Assembly: GCA_947459215.1 (NCBI GenBank)
Contig: CANHCQ010000001.1
Location: 310,001 to 374,000, forward strand
Length of the DNA: 64,000 nt
Direction of reading: 5' to 3'
Source of the DNA: Phycisphaerales bacterium
GTDB lineage: Bacteria; Planctomycetota; Phycisphaerae; Phycisphaerales; UBA1924
A model generated the notes under the pieces. It was not told where the DNA came from. It made no database searches and worked only from the letters and a program-made list of their open reading frames with translations. Shown here in pieces: positions 14,933-22,945 of the stretch (positions within the stretch are counted from its first letter, which is position 1; every line of letters begins with the position of its first letter). The position numbers were made by a program, and so were the translations under genes.

Positions 14933-16681
14933 TTATGGGCACAACAACGCTTCGTACGCCGCCGCGAAGATCACAAAGTCCAGATCATCCACGGCGGTGT
15001 CGCTGTTCAGGTCAGCTCTGCAGCCCGCTGGCATCGACGTCTCCGAGCACAGCAGCACGTTGTAGCTGAACGCGAACATCACGAAGTCTGCGTCGTCCAC
15101 GTTGCCGTCGAGGTTGAAATCCCCGGCGCACGACGCCGCACAACCGTCGGGGCGGCCGTCCAGATCGAGATCGGTCGAGAACCCGCTGGCGATGTCCGCC
15201 GAATCCGGCACGCCGTTGCTGTTGCAATCGGGGTCGAATCCGTTGGCGATGTCGATCGAGTCCGGGCGCCCGTTGCGGTTATTGTCCTCGTCGCCGACGC
15301 GGATGTAGTACACGTCCTGCCCCCCGGTGAACGTGGCGGCCATGATGACGCTCGTGCCCAAATCGTCGCTCTCGATGTCGTAGTAGTCACCGAGCTTGTT
15401 CTGGTTGGGCCAGCCGATCGTGCTGTTGAACGTCCCGGTGAGTTGCAGCGGCTCGGTCCAGGACGTGCCGCCGTCGTCTGACGAAACGTACATCAGCTTG
15501 GATATCGCCAGATTGCCCGTGCCGTCGGTGCTGTTGTAGACAACATCCAGGCGTCCGTTGGGAGCGATGCCCATGGTGCCAAACCACTGCCACGAGTTCG
15601 CCGAGATCGGTTCGGGATTGATGCGTTGCGCCGGCTCGAACGTTGTGCCGCCGTTGGTCGAGCGGGCGAAGTGAATGTCGCCGTTGTCGACGGTGGGGGG
15701 GTTGATGGTCGCGAGGACATACACCCAGCCGCGGCGCGGGCCGTTGGAGGTATCGACAATCACCTGCGGCTGGCCGATGAGGCCAGCCGGGTTCGGGGTG
15801 CCGCCGATCTGGAATGCTCCCCCCATATTCACCGTTGTCAGCGCGAACGTCGGGATCGCGAACGCGTTGTTGGCGTTGACCGACTTGTTCAGTCGGAACG
15901 TTGATGTGTTCGACGAGTTGGGCACGCCGAACGCGTAGAGCTCGCCATCGGGCCCGACGTAGTTGGTGCCGAAGACGCCCGCCGTGCCCGGCGTCGTGAG
16001 ATCGCCCCAGTTCAGCCCGCCATCGATGCTGCGGGCGTAGGTGTTGGGCAGGTAGTTGTTTCCGGCCACGTTCCAGTTTGCATGCACGAAGTTGCGGCCC
16101 GGGCCGTTGGTTTTGTCGATCGCGATCCACGTCTTGTCGCCGCCGAGGCCGTTGAACGGGCCGGACCATGTTCTCCCGCCGTCGCCAGAGAGGAAGTTGA
16201 AGATCTCGAAATCGCCGCGGAGCGAGTTGTAGACGATCTGGCCTTGGGCGTTGGCGCGCAGCACGGGATCCGAGCGGAAAGTTCCAGACTGCAACTCGCC
16301 GGCGTTCCACGTTCGCCCGGCGTCGTTGGACCACGCCACACCCGCCTCGCGGAAGTTGCTCGCGATGGTGTCAAACTGTCTCCAGCCGACGGCGATCCGG
16401 CTGGGGAACCGCGGGTCGTGCGCCAGCGAGGGCTCATTTGCTGCATCGCCCACGATGTTTTGCTGCGACGCGTTCACGTTGACCTGCGTGATCCGCACGG
16501 TCCCCGCGACGGCCGCACCCGGCAGGCTCTGCCCGGCCGGTGATGCGATCAGAACCCCCGATCGAAGCCACTGGTCGCTCCCGCGCTCTTCAAGCACGAG
16601 CGGCTGGGCCGCCGCACGTGGCAGGATTCCGCCACACACCAGCATCAGAACGCTTGCACGAATTTGCTTGCCGCAGCGCAT
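14933..16681 (-). CDS. Secreted Asp-box (sialidase-like) protein with dockerin-like EF repeats
   Basis: A 582-residue exported protein. The start is ATG 16681 with GAGGAG just upstream; the frame stays open for another 1.9 kb upstream but that part is antisense to the chemoreceptor gene. Residues 1-25 are a signal peptide ending in PRAAAQP. At least four Asp-box loops are visible: SNDAGRTW, SGDGGRTW, SIDGGLNW and SSDDGGTSW, with STNGGTTF as a fifth, which points to a beta-propeller of the sialidase/BNR type. No sialidase Arg triad could be confirmed. The last about 110 residues are calcium-binding-like: DxDxNGxxD repeats (NNRNGRPDSIDIANG, DCNSNGVPDSADIASG) and then two dockerin-like halves (GDFNLDGNVDDADFVMF, ADLNSDTAVDDLDFVIF) ending ALLCP. 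This tail is typical of planctomycete surface proteins. Its ligand is unknown. Confidence 0.82.
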   Translation of the reverse strand: MRCGKQIRASVLMLVCGGILPRAAAQPLVLEERGSDQWLRSGVLIASPAGQSLPGAAVAGTVRITQVNVNASQQNIVGDAANEPSLAHDPRFPSRIAVGWRQFDTIASNFREAGVAWSNDAGRTWNAGELQSGTFRSDPVLRANAQGQIVYNSLRGDFEIFNFLSGDGGRTWSGPFNGLGGDKTWIAIDKTNGPGRNFVHANWNVAGNNYLPNTYARSIDGGLNWGDLTTPGTAGVFGTNYVGPDGELYAFGVPNSSNTSTFRLNKSVNANNAFAIPTFALTTVNMGGAFQIGGTPNPAGLIGQPQVIVDTSNGPRRGWVYVLATINPPTVDNGDIHFARSTNGGTTFEPAQRINPEPISANSWQWFGTMGIAPNGRLDVVYNSTDGTGNLAISKLMYVSSDDGGTSWTEPLQLTGTFNSTIGWPNQNKLGDYYDIESDDLGTSVIMAATFTGGQDVYYIRVGDEDNNRNGRPDSIDIANGFDPDCNSNGVPDSADIASGFSTDLDLDGRPDGCAASCAGDFNLDGNVDDADFVMFAFSYNVLLCSETSMPAGCRADLNSDTAVDDLDFVIFAAAYEALLCP

Positions 16682-16936
16682 GCCGACTCCTCTCGGTTCC
16701 CGCACTCTCGATGTGACGCACACGATTGCGGTCGGTTTCATCCGTTTCCCCGGTAGCAGCGATATCTCGGCGGGCAGTTGAACTTTCCGGCGTTCATGGT
16801 GAAGCCATGCGGGAACTGCGGCGGACGGAGAACTCCCAATTGCAATTGACCGGATTCGAGGATGACGGGGGATGAATGAGCAAGCCTGAAACCCCGATGC
16901 TTCCGCGTCGCCCTTTCGGGGCTCTGGAGGCATCAC

Positions 16937-17215
16937 ACGCGGCTCACGATTGCTCGGAAACTCGTCCTTGGTTTCGGAGTGTCCCTCTCTCTGCTCGGCG
17001 TCGTCGGCTTCATGACCTGGAGTGTCGGGCGAGTCGGGCTCGAGGGAGTGACCGATGTACGGACGGCCCTGGAGGAATCTGCGAGCGGCACCGAGATCGC
17101 TTGAGGCGCAATCGAAGCCCGACTGATCGCCAACAAATACCTCGCCGACAACAACCCGGCCAACATCAAGGCCTTCCATGAGTCGACTGCACGAACAGGG
17201 AAGGCCATCGAAGGC
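16937..17215 (+). pseudogene. Broken 5' end of the chemoreceptor gene
   Basis: In frame with the chemoreceptor at 17216 the bases from 16937 encode a perfect receptor N-terminus, RLTIARKLVLGFGVSLSLLG and on into a first membrane segment, preceded by TGGAGG (16925-16930) at ideal six-base spacing. The codon where the start should be is ACG (16937-16939), one change from ATG. Further on, TGA (17102-17104) interrupts ...[18 protein letters not shown]..., one change from CGA. No ATG, GTG or TTG precedes the membrane segment in this frame. The stretch is best read as decayed coding sequence of the same receptor. Confidence 0.75.
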
Positions 17216-18868
17216 ATGCTCGAACGTGCCGACGAGAAAGAGCGAGCGATTCTCGGCGACCTGAAGGCCGGGCTTGCCGCTTACTCCGATGCGTTTGGCC
17301 GCACCGCTGAGGTGATCGATGCCCGCAACGAGCGGCTCAACGCAATCGACGTCGCGTCTGCCGGGGCCTTCAAGGCAGCGACTGCGGCGATCGATGCGGG
17401 TCGCGCTGCGAAGAACTCGAACCCTGCGCTGTTCAACCTCAGGGCAGAGTTCCTGCAGGCCGAGAGCGCCGTGGCGCGGTGTTTCCGTCGTGGTGCGACT
17501 GCGGCAATGTTCACCGAAGCTCACACGGCGTGCGCTGAGGTCCGCGAGGTCGCTGCCGCGGCGAAAAAGGACGCGTCGCCTGATGTAGCCGAGAGAATCC
17601 AGGCGTTCGTCACCCTTCCGGATGGGTTCGAGTCCAAGTTCAAGGAAGCCGAGAAGCTCAACGCCGAGCGCAACACGCTGGTGAACGAGACGATGGCCAC
17701 GACCGGAACCAAGATGGCCGAGCTCACCGATAAGTTCGCCGATCACGTTCTCGCGATCGGCGAGCGTGAGGCCAAGGAGGCAGAGTCTGGAGTCGCCTCC
17801 TTCTCGTTCCTCGCGATCGCGGTCGCCGGTGTGGCGATCGTCTTTGGCGTCGCGATCGCCTGGTGGATTGCCCGGAGCATCGCCCGCGGCATCACCCGCC
17901 TGACGTCCGACATCGAAGCCATCCGCGAGTCCAATGACCTGACCAAGCGTGCGGATACCTCGACCGGCGACGAGCTCGCGATCGTTGCGACCGGCTTCAA
18001 TAGCTTCATCGAGAGCCTGCAGAAGGTTGTCGGGGATGTCGTCGGCACCAGCAACCAGGTCGCCGCCGCCGCCACCCAGATCGCCGCCTCCGCCGAGGAG
18101 ATGGCTTCGGGCCTCAAGAAGCAGGAGGAGCAGTCGGTCCAGGTTTCCGCTGCCCTGCAGGAGACCAGCAGCAGCGTCGTCGAGGTCGCCCGCAAGAGCG
18201 CCGATACCGCCCAGGCATCCAAGCGCTCCGGCGAAGAGGCCAGCGAGGGCGGCAAGGTCGTCGCCGAAACCGTCGAGCAGATGCACGCCATCAGCGAACA
18301 GGTCGAGGGCTCGGCCAAGGCCATCGAGGCTCTTGGCAAGAAGAGCGACGAGATCGGCCAGATCATCGGCGTCATCAACGACATCGCCGATCAGACCAAC
18401 CTGCTCGCTCTGAACGCCGTCATCGAAGCCGCCCGCGCCGGCGAGCACGGCCGGGGCTTCGCGGTCGTCGCCGACGAGGTCCGCAAGCTCGCCGAGCGGA
18501 CCACCAAGGCGACCGAGGAAGTCGCCAAGAGCATCCAGGAAGTGCAGCACGAGACCAACGCCGCGGTGTCGAACATCAAGGCTGGCACCGAGCGCGTGAC
18601 CAAAGGCGTCGATCTCGCCAACAACGCCGGACAGGTGCTCGAGAAGATCGTGACCGGCAGCAAGAACGTCGAGAGCATGATCCAGTCGATCGCGGCTGCC
18701 GCCGAGGAACAGTCTGCGGCGACCGAGCAGATCAGCCGCAGCTTGGAGCAGATCAACGCGGTGACGCGTGAGAGCAATCAGGCCGCGGGTCAGTCGGCCC
18801 AGGCCGCCGCCACGCTCAGCGAGCAGGCCGAGAGCCTGAAGCGGCTCGTCGAGCGGTTCAAGATCTGA
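17216..18868 (+). CDS. Methyl-accepting chemotaxis protein, N-terminus lost
   Basis: The open frame encodes 550 residues from ATG 17216; the ancestral receptor would have been about 643 residues from 16937. What remains is part of the helical periplasmic sensor domain (to about residue 190), the second membrane segment [22 protein letters not shown] (about 197-218), a HAMP linker with a conserved Pro missing ([15 protein letters not shown]), and a complete cytoplasmic signalling domain. The hairpin tip [20 protein letters not shown] is followed by [29 protein letters not shown], which binds CheA and CheW. The C-terminus has no pentapeptide tether for CheR. Without the first membrane segment and half the sensor, correct insertion is doubtful, so the gene is probably non-functional or makes a truncated signal protein. 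A terminator follows. Confidence 0.8.
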   Translation: MLERADEKERAILGDLKAGLAAYSDAFGRTAEVIDARNERLNAIDVASAGAFKAATAAIDAGRAAKNSNPALFNLRAEFLQAESAVARCFRRGATAAMFTEAHTACAEVREVAAAAKKDASPDVAERIQAFVTLPDGFESKFKEAEKLNAERNTLVNETMATTGTKMAELTDKFADHVLAIGEREAKEAESGVASFSFLAIAVAGVAIVFGVAIAWWIARSIARGITRLTSDIEAIRESNDLTKRADTSTGDELAIVATGFNSFIESLQKVVGDVVGTSNQVAAAATQIAASAEEMASGLKKQEEQSVQVSAALQETSSSVVEVARKSADTAQASKRSGEEASEGGKVVAETVEQMHAISEQVEGSAKAIEALGKKSDEIGQIIGVINDIADQTNLLALNAVIEAARAGEHGRGFAVVADEVRKLAERTTKATEEVAKSIQEVQHETNAAVSNIKAGTERVTKGVDLANNAGQVLEKIVTGSKNVESMIQSIAAAAEEQSAATEQISRSLEQINAVTRESNQAAGQSAQAAATLSEQAESLKRLVERFKI

Positions 18869-18893
18869 GCCAAGTCAGTTCAAAAAGCACTGC

Positions 18894-18919
18894 GGGGCGA
18901 GCCAAGGCTCGCCCCGTTT
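18894..18919 (+). terminator. Intrinsic terminator after chemoreceptor gene
   Basis: A perfect ten-base stem GGGGCGAGCC / GGCTCGCCCC with an AA loop, followed by GTTTGC. It lies 26 bases after the stop codon. Confidence 0.75.
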
Positions 18920-18960
18920 GCATTGGCGATTCAGAGTCGACAGCGAGAAAGCGGGAGCGA

Positions 18961-19029
18961 TCAGTCGTTCACGACGATCGCCGCCACGATCCCCAGCACG
19001 AGCCAGCCCGCAAAGCGAACGTATTGCAC
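18961..19029 (-). CDS. Possible 22-residue membrane microprotein
   Basis: A short frame starting at GTG 19029, seven bases after a strong AGGAGG ribosome site (19037-19042 on the minus strand). It encodes (fMet)QYVRFAGWLVLGIVAAIVVND and a TGA stop at 18961. The peptide is one hydrophobic helix flanked by YVR and ND, like known single-pass small membrane proteins. It lies in the 378-base gap between the chemoreceptor terminator and the PEP-CTERM-like gene's terminator. The overlap of a consensus ribosome site and a pure membrane helix is suggestive, but chance cannot be excluded at this length. Confidence 0.4.
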   Translation of the reverse strand: MQYVRFAGWLVLGIVAAIVVND

Positions 19030-19188
19030 AGGACATCCTCCTGAATACATCCCCCCGGCGCTCCTGCCGGTTCGGCCCCTCACGGCCCGACACACAAAGA
19101 TGAAGCGAATTCCTCATGATGCCAATCGACTCGTCGAAAATGTGACGTCATGGCCAATCTTCGCACGCGGTTCTGCTCTTGGATCGCG

Positions 19189-19219
19189 CAAAAAGAAGAA
19201 CGCCCGCGGGTGCGGGCGC
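19189..19219 (-). terminator. Intrinsic terminator after PEP-CTERM-like gene
   Basis: On the minus strand, a GCCCGC...GCGGGC stem is followed by GTTCTTCTTTTTGCG. It lies about 28 bases after the stop of the gene at 19247. Confidence 0.7.
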
Positions 19220-19246
19220 TCGGTGGAGGACGAGATGGCGAGACAC

Positions 19247-19957
19247 TCAGGCCCGACGGCGGCGGGCGGCGATCAGGCCGCCGAGGCCGGCGAGCGCCAA
19301 GGCGCCGGGAGCCGGCACCAGAGCGAGCGTGGCGCTGTACGAGCCTTCGCTCTTCCAGTCGTAGCGGTGCGAGCCGTCGTTGCCAACCGGAACAACATCG
19401 CCCGGCTTGACCGAGGTGGCGCGGAGGTTGGTGAGCGTGAAGGCCCAGTCGTTCACGATCGAGAACTGCTTAACGAGCGAGCCCTCGTACTGGCCGTCAT
19501 CGTCCGGCCCGAGATTGCTCTGAAGCGTCGCCGACGTGCCGAGGAAGCCCTGGTTGTTCGACCAGCTGGTGAACAGGGCGGCGTTGAAGCTCACGCCTAG
19601 AAGCAGAGCACCGGAGTTGGCATCGACGAACTCGTAGCGTCCGAACGAGGTGTACTCGTGGATCCAGTTGCCGGCGAAGTTGTGCCGGTTGTAGTTCGTC
19701 AGCGTTGCGTTGAACTTGAAGAAGACGTCGTAGGACACCGCGGTTCCCGGTCCGTCCTCGTCGGCGTCCACGAGCAGCTTGAGAGCGACCTGGCCGCCGA
19801 GCGTGGACGGGCCACCGTCTCGAAAGGTCGGGGTCTGGATGTTGTTCGAGATGAACGTCGGGCCGGCGTGGTTGGTATCCGACGCGAACGAGATGTACGC
19901 CGCGTTCGCGGTCGCCGCAACGCCGGACGCCATCAGCAGAGCAAGGGTGTGACGCAC
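19247..19957 (-). CDS. PEP-CTERM-like secreted protein
   Basis: A 236-residue exported protein of unknown function. The start is GTG 19957, six bases after GAGGAG. Residues 1-19 form a signal peptide (MRHTLALLMASGVAATANA). The body is rich in Asn, Ser, Thr and aromatic residues, with alternating strand-like segments. The C-terminus is a sorting signal of the planctomycete PEP-CTERM type: VPAPGALALAGLGGLIAARR followed by RRA, that is a VPAPGA motif, a hydrophobic helix and an Arg cluster. Such tails are recognised by exosortases; one is encoded at 45597-47438. The protein has no recognisable enzymatic motif. It has its own terminator and no co-directional partner. Confidence 0.78.
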   Translation of the reverse strand: MRHTLALLMASGVAATANAAYISFASDTNHAGPTFISNNIQTPTFRDGGPSTLGGQVALKLLVDADEDGPGTAVSYDVFFKFNATLTNYNRHNFAGNWIHEYTSFGRYEFVDANSGALLLGVSFNAALFTSWSNNQGFLGTSATLQSNLGPDDDGQYEGSLVKQFSIVNDWAFTLTNLRATSVKPGDVVPVGNDGSHRYDWKSEGSYSATLALVPAPGALALAGLGGLIAARRRRA

Positions 19958-20101
19958 TGAAGGCTCCTCTTTCCGGGGCTCTTTCCCCATCGCGACATCG
20001 CTCGCGTTCCACGCGAGTCGACAGCGCGACCGCCGCGCACCCCTCGCGCGGCTTCCTGAGCAAACATGCCCTGCGAATCCGGTTTTGCCAGCAAAGTCGA
20101 C

Positions 20102-20134
20102 AGAAAAACACCCGGCCGCCGGGGCCGGGTGTTC
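20102..20134 (-). terminator. Intrinsic terminator after nuoI
   Basis: On the minus strand, a stem AACACCCGGCC / GGCCGGGTGTT (with CCCGGC loop bases) is followed by TTTCTG. It lies about 76 bases after the nuoI stop. Confidence 0.75.
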
Positions 20135-20209
20135 ATCGCAATCGTCGGTTCTGGCTTCCATCCCGCCACGGCCTCGGGCCGCGGCGTCCGCGGGCTGGGC
20201 CCGCGAGCC

Positions 20210-20770
20210 TCACATCGGCTTCTTGCTGATCGTCACGTCGTACACGTGCAGGAGCTTCTCCTTGTCGAAGATCATCTCCTGGCGGCTCTTGCCCACGATG
20301 TCGTACTCGGTCGTCAATTCAATCGCGTCCACCGGGCACGCCTCTTCGCACATGCCGCAGTAGATGCACCGCAGTTCGTCGATCTCGAACTTCTTCGGGT
20401 ACTTCTCGCGATCGTCCCACGGGCTCTCCGCGGCCTCGATGTGGATACAGCGAGCCGGGCAGATCGTCGGGCACATCATGCACGCGACGCACTTCACCCG
20501 TCCCGCCTCGTCGCGGTTCAGGCGGTGCACGCCGCGGAAGTTTGCCGCGTGCTGTCCACCCTCTTCGACCGGCAGGTGCTCGCGCCGCTCCTCGGGGTAT
20601 TGCATAGTGCGGCTGGTCTTCACGGGGCTGAACTTGCTCTGCCCGAACGAGGTGAAGAAGTGCTTCAGCGTGGTGCCAAAGCCCTTGAAAACCTCGGGAA
20701 GATACAGATTCTCCAGCGCATTGAGCTGAGCCGGGGCCAGACGCAGGATGTCTTCGTTGCGAACCGTCAT
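20210..20770 (-). CDS. nuoI: NADH-quinone oxidoreductase subunit I-like ferredoxin
   Basis: A 186-residue NuoI-type protein that carries two [4Fe-4S] clusters linking the peripheral arm of complex I to quinone reduction. The two cluster motifs are CVACMMCPTICP at about residues 91-102 and CIYCGMCEEACPVDAIEL at about 130-147. The N-terminal helix FKGFGTTLKHFFTSF near 29-43 is the membrane-associated helix of the subunit, and YPEERREHLP is the usual YPEE element. The start is ATG 20770 (MTVRNEDILRL). The remarkable point is isolation: no other nuo gene lies within the window on either side, and it has its own terminator. It may serve a complex I whose other genes lie elsewhere. Confidence 0.9.
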   Translation of the reverse strand: MTVRNEDILRLAPAQLNALENLYLPEVFKGFGTTLKHFFTSFGQSKFSPVKTSRTMQYPEERREHLPVEEGGQHAANFRGVHRLNRDEAGRVKCVACMMCPTICPARCIHIEAAESPWDDREKYPKKFEIDELRCIYCGMCEEACPVDAIELTTEYDIVGKSRQEMIFDKEKLLHVYDVTISKKPM

Positions 20771-20887
20771 GGCCCGATGGTACGCGACACACCGGGCCCC
20801 CAGCGTGGGCAACCGGGGCCCGCTCGCTCCCCGCATTCCCCGTCCGGCCGCCAGATTTCCCCCTTCCCGATCCGATACACTCTCCAT

Positions 20888-21769
20888 ATGCCCGGAGGGC
20901 GAAAAACTCTGCCGCTCTTTGAGCTCATCGGCGACCGCAAGCCGGAGCGACCGGAGCCGCTGCGCACGCTCATCCCGCCGCAAACCGTGCCGGGCAAAGG
21001 CACCGCCCCCAACTACGCATCACTCGAGGCCAAGCCACTGCCGGAGCTTGCTGCCGAGATTCGTGGCGAGCACGCCCCAGAAGAACCCGCCCGCCCGCGT
21101 CAGCCCATCGTGCTCACCCGATCGATGCTGCTCGTCGGCATCGGCGTGATCGCTGCGGTCGCGATCCTGGTCTGGAGCCTCGGCGTGGCCTTCGGCGGCC
21201 GCCAGAAAGAACAGGACTTCCAAAAGAATTTCCCCGACCTGCCCAAGCCCACCGAGACTCTGACACAGGCCCCGAAGACGCAGCCGCCAGTCGCCAAGAC
21301 CCCGGTCACGCCTTCTCCGATCGATGCAGCCGCGACGCCACCGGGCAAGGCCCAGCAACCGGTCGGTCCCGTGAAGTTCGACCCCAAGTCCACCACCCTG
21401 ACGGGCTCCGGCCGGGTGCTCGCATTGAGTGGCTTTGTCGAGGCCGATCCTCGCCAGGCGGGCTGGAATTACCTCGTTCTTGGCCTCTTGCCCCGCGAGG
21501 ACACCTGGGCGGCCATGCAGTTCATGAATCAGAACGGCGTCGAGACCTTTGCGGTGCAGGTCGACCCGGTTGACCGCAGGCTGCCTCGCGGCAATACTTC
21601 CGCCCGGTTTCAGCTGTACGCCGCCAAGGGCGTGCCCTCGCGGGACTTCGCGTCGACCCAGGTCGAACGCGACAAGCTGAAAAAGGAGGTGGCCCGCCTC
21701 GGGGCCATCTGGAAGAAGGACCACAAGGGCAGCGCGTCGTTTTCCGACGCGTTCTGGCTGAAGAACTGA
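20888..21769 (+). CDS. Single-pass membrane protein of unknown function
   Basis: A 293-residue protein starting at ATG 20888 (MPGGRKTLPLFELIGD). Residues 1-75 are polar and Pro-rich. A membrane helix at about 80-102 (LLVGIGVIAAVAILVWSLGVAF) is followed by a Pro/Thr/Lys-rich spacer to about 165. A globular C-terminal domain (about 170-275) contains LNYLVLGLLPREDTWAAM-like segments preceded by RQAGW, and later ETFAVQVDP and FQLYAAKGV. The layout of helix, spacer and small C-terminal domain recalls SPOR-domain division proteins, but I cannot confirm a SPOR fold. It is divergent from nuoI across 117 bases and followed 48 bases later by the small basic protein gene, probably in one transcript. Confidence 0.62.
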   Translation: MPGGRKTLPLFELIGDRKPERPEPLRTLIPPQTVPGKGTAPNYASLEAKPLPELAAEIRGEHAPEEPARPRQPIVLTRSMLLVGIGVIAAVAILVWSLGVAFGGRQKEQDFQKNFPDLPKPTETLTQAPKTQPPVAKTPVTPSPIDAAATPPGKAQQPVGPVKFDPKSTTLTGSGRVLALSGFVEADPRQAGWNYLVLGLLPREDTWAAMQFMNQNGVETFAVQVDPVDRRLPRGNTSARFQLYAAKGVPSRDFASTQVERDKLKKEVARLGAIWKKDHKGSASFSDAFWLKN

Positions 21770-21817
21770 CACACCATTGCTCGGGACTCCCCGGGCTCGA
21801 ACGAACCGGAGCGAACC

Positions 21818-21979
21818 ATGAGCCTCGACCGCAGCCTCAAGATCTCGACCACCAGCGCCGGCAAGCGCAGCGTCCTGACCCGTCAGGAGCGCATCGCCAA
21901 ATTGGTCGCCGACAAGAAGTTCGATTCCAAGAAGGACAAGGTCCTCGGTCTCGCCAAGACCCTCGCCGGCAAGGGATAA
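21818..21979 (+). CDS. PVC-group small basic protein
   Basis: A 53-residue Lys/Arg-rich protein starting MSLDRSLKISTTSAGKRSVL at ATG 21818 and containing TRQERIAKLV. The pattern MSLDRSLK...VLTRxERIxKL is that of a short conserved family of Chlamydiae, Verrucomicrobia and Planctomycetes (as I recall, TIGR04137, small basic protein), thought to be ribosome-associated. It is predicted to be a cytoplasmic RNA-binding protein; no further motif is visible. It lies 48 bases after the membrane protein gene and 64 bases before a strong terminator, so the pair are likely co-transcribed. Confidence 0.82.
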   Translation: MSLDRSLKISTTSAGKRSVLTRQERIAKLVADKKFDSKKDKVLGLAKTLAGKG

Positions 21980-22042
21980 TGGTCGGACTGATCGTCGGCT
22001 CGATCGTCGGGCTGGCGGTTGGACTACATCGACACGTTCTCG

Positions 22043-22075
22043 CGGCCGCTGCCTCGCAGCGGCCGTTGTCATTTT
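22043..22075 (+). terminator. Intrinsic terminator after small basic protein
   Basis: Stem CGGCCGCTGC / GCAGCGGCCG with a CTC loop, followed by TTGTCATTTT. Confidence 0.75.
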
Positions 22076-22096
22076 GGCGCGGCCTCCCCGTCCAGA

Positions 22097-22126
22097 AAGC
22101 AACGACCCCGGCGCGTGCCGGGGTCG
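22097..22126 (-). terminator. Intrinsic terminator after CHRD gene
   Basis: On the minus strand, a perfect ten-base stem CGACCCCGGC / GCCGGGGTCG is followed by TTGCTTTCT. It lies about 45 bases after the stop of the gene at 22171 and back-to-back with the plus-strand terminator at 22043. Confidence 0.75.
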
Positions 22127-22170
22127 TCGAGAGAACTGCTCTATGTGTCTCAAACCATGGACGGCATCAC

Positions 22171-22740
22171 TTAACGACGCCGACGGGCAGCCATCAGGCC
22201 ACCGAGGCCGAGCATCGCCAACGCGCTGGGCGAGGGAATGGCCAGGAACCCGCGAAGCTCACCGCCCGGGAAGGCGCTGGAGTGGAGGTTGAAATAGGTC
22301 CGGCCCGCCGTCATCGCGGAAAAGAACGCCGTCTCGGCCGACAGAGTCGTGCCGCCGTTGGCGGTGATGTAGGCCGCGTTCCAGCTCGACGCCAACGTCA
22401 GATTGAAGGTGTTGTCGTAGCTGCCTGACGTCCCGCCGGCGGGGAATCCGGGGAAGGACGGCGTCGGCGTGGCGACGCCGGCGGTCCCGGTGAACGGAGT
22501 CGCGGTCGCTCCGTGGATGTGGCAAACCGTCACATTGCCGGTCAGCCCGCTGAACGCGGCACGCACCCGCATCGTCCGGGCCACATTGTCATAGTCCACC
22601 CGAGCCCAACCCGTACCAAGGGACGTGTTCGGCGGGGCCTCGGCGGCACCGCTCAGATTCGTGAAATACGTCGTCACAGCGCCCTGCGACGCCGCCGCCA
22701 AACCGGCGATACCGATCATCGCCATCATCACAGTCTTCAT
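22171..22740 (-). CDS. CHRD domain protein with PEP-CTERM-like tail
   Basis: A 189-residue exported protein. ATG 22740 follows a strong GGAGGAG ribosome site. Residues 1-20 form a signal peptide (MKTVMMAMIGIAGLAAASQG). The body is a CHRD domain, the fold found in chordin and many bacterial secreted proteins: a first strand set LSGAAEAPPNTSLGTGWA, then TVCHIHGA near residue 72 and the diagnostic YFNLHSSAFPGGELRGFL near 147-164. The last 22 residues are a sorting signal, IPSPSALAMLGLGGLMAARR followed by RR, so this is the second likely exosortase substrate in the window. Its binding partner is unknown. It is monocistronic, with a terminator on its downstream side. Confidence 0.85.
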   Translation of the reverse strand: MKTVMMAMIGIAGLAAASQGAVTTYFTNLSGAAEAPPNTSLGTGWARVDYDNVARTMRVRAAFSGLTGNVTVCHIHGATATPFTGTAGVATPTPSFPGFPAGGTSGSYDNTFNLTLASSWNAAYITANGGTTLSAETAFFSAMTAGRTYFNLHSSAFPGGELRGFLAIPSPSALAMLGLGGLMAARRRR

Positions 22741-22945
22741 GGGTTCTCCTCCCGCACATGTGGATCCGCCCGCCTCGACCGAGGCGGAGCAACTCTTCGC
22801 ATGTCGCCTCCGGCGCCCCCGATTGTCCGTTTCCCGTCTCCGTCCCGAAAAAGGCGACTCGCCCCAGCAAATTCTCCGCGCACGATGCTCGATTTCCTAT
22901 CTGTTCGGGTGCCCCTTCATCCCACGCGAATACGCTCTGGCCGGA

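Noticed and set aside
17102..17104. TGA as selenocysteine in the chemoreceptor
   Set aside because: The position is in a sensor helix, no SECIS-like hairpin is evident just after it, and the same gene also lacks its start codon, so mutation is simpler.
16682..18550. Open frame continuing upstream of the Asp-box protein, antisense to the chemoreceptor
   Set aside because: The start with signal peptide and GAGGAG is at 16681; the upstream extension is the opposite strand of well-conserved chemoreceptor coding sequence.
21979..22428. Frame overlapping the small basic protein stop (TAATG)
   Set aside because: It begins with a membrane-like peptide but runs straight through two terminator hairpins and into antisense of the CHRD gene.
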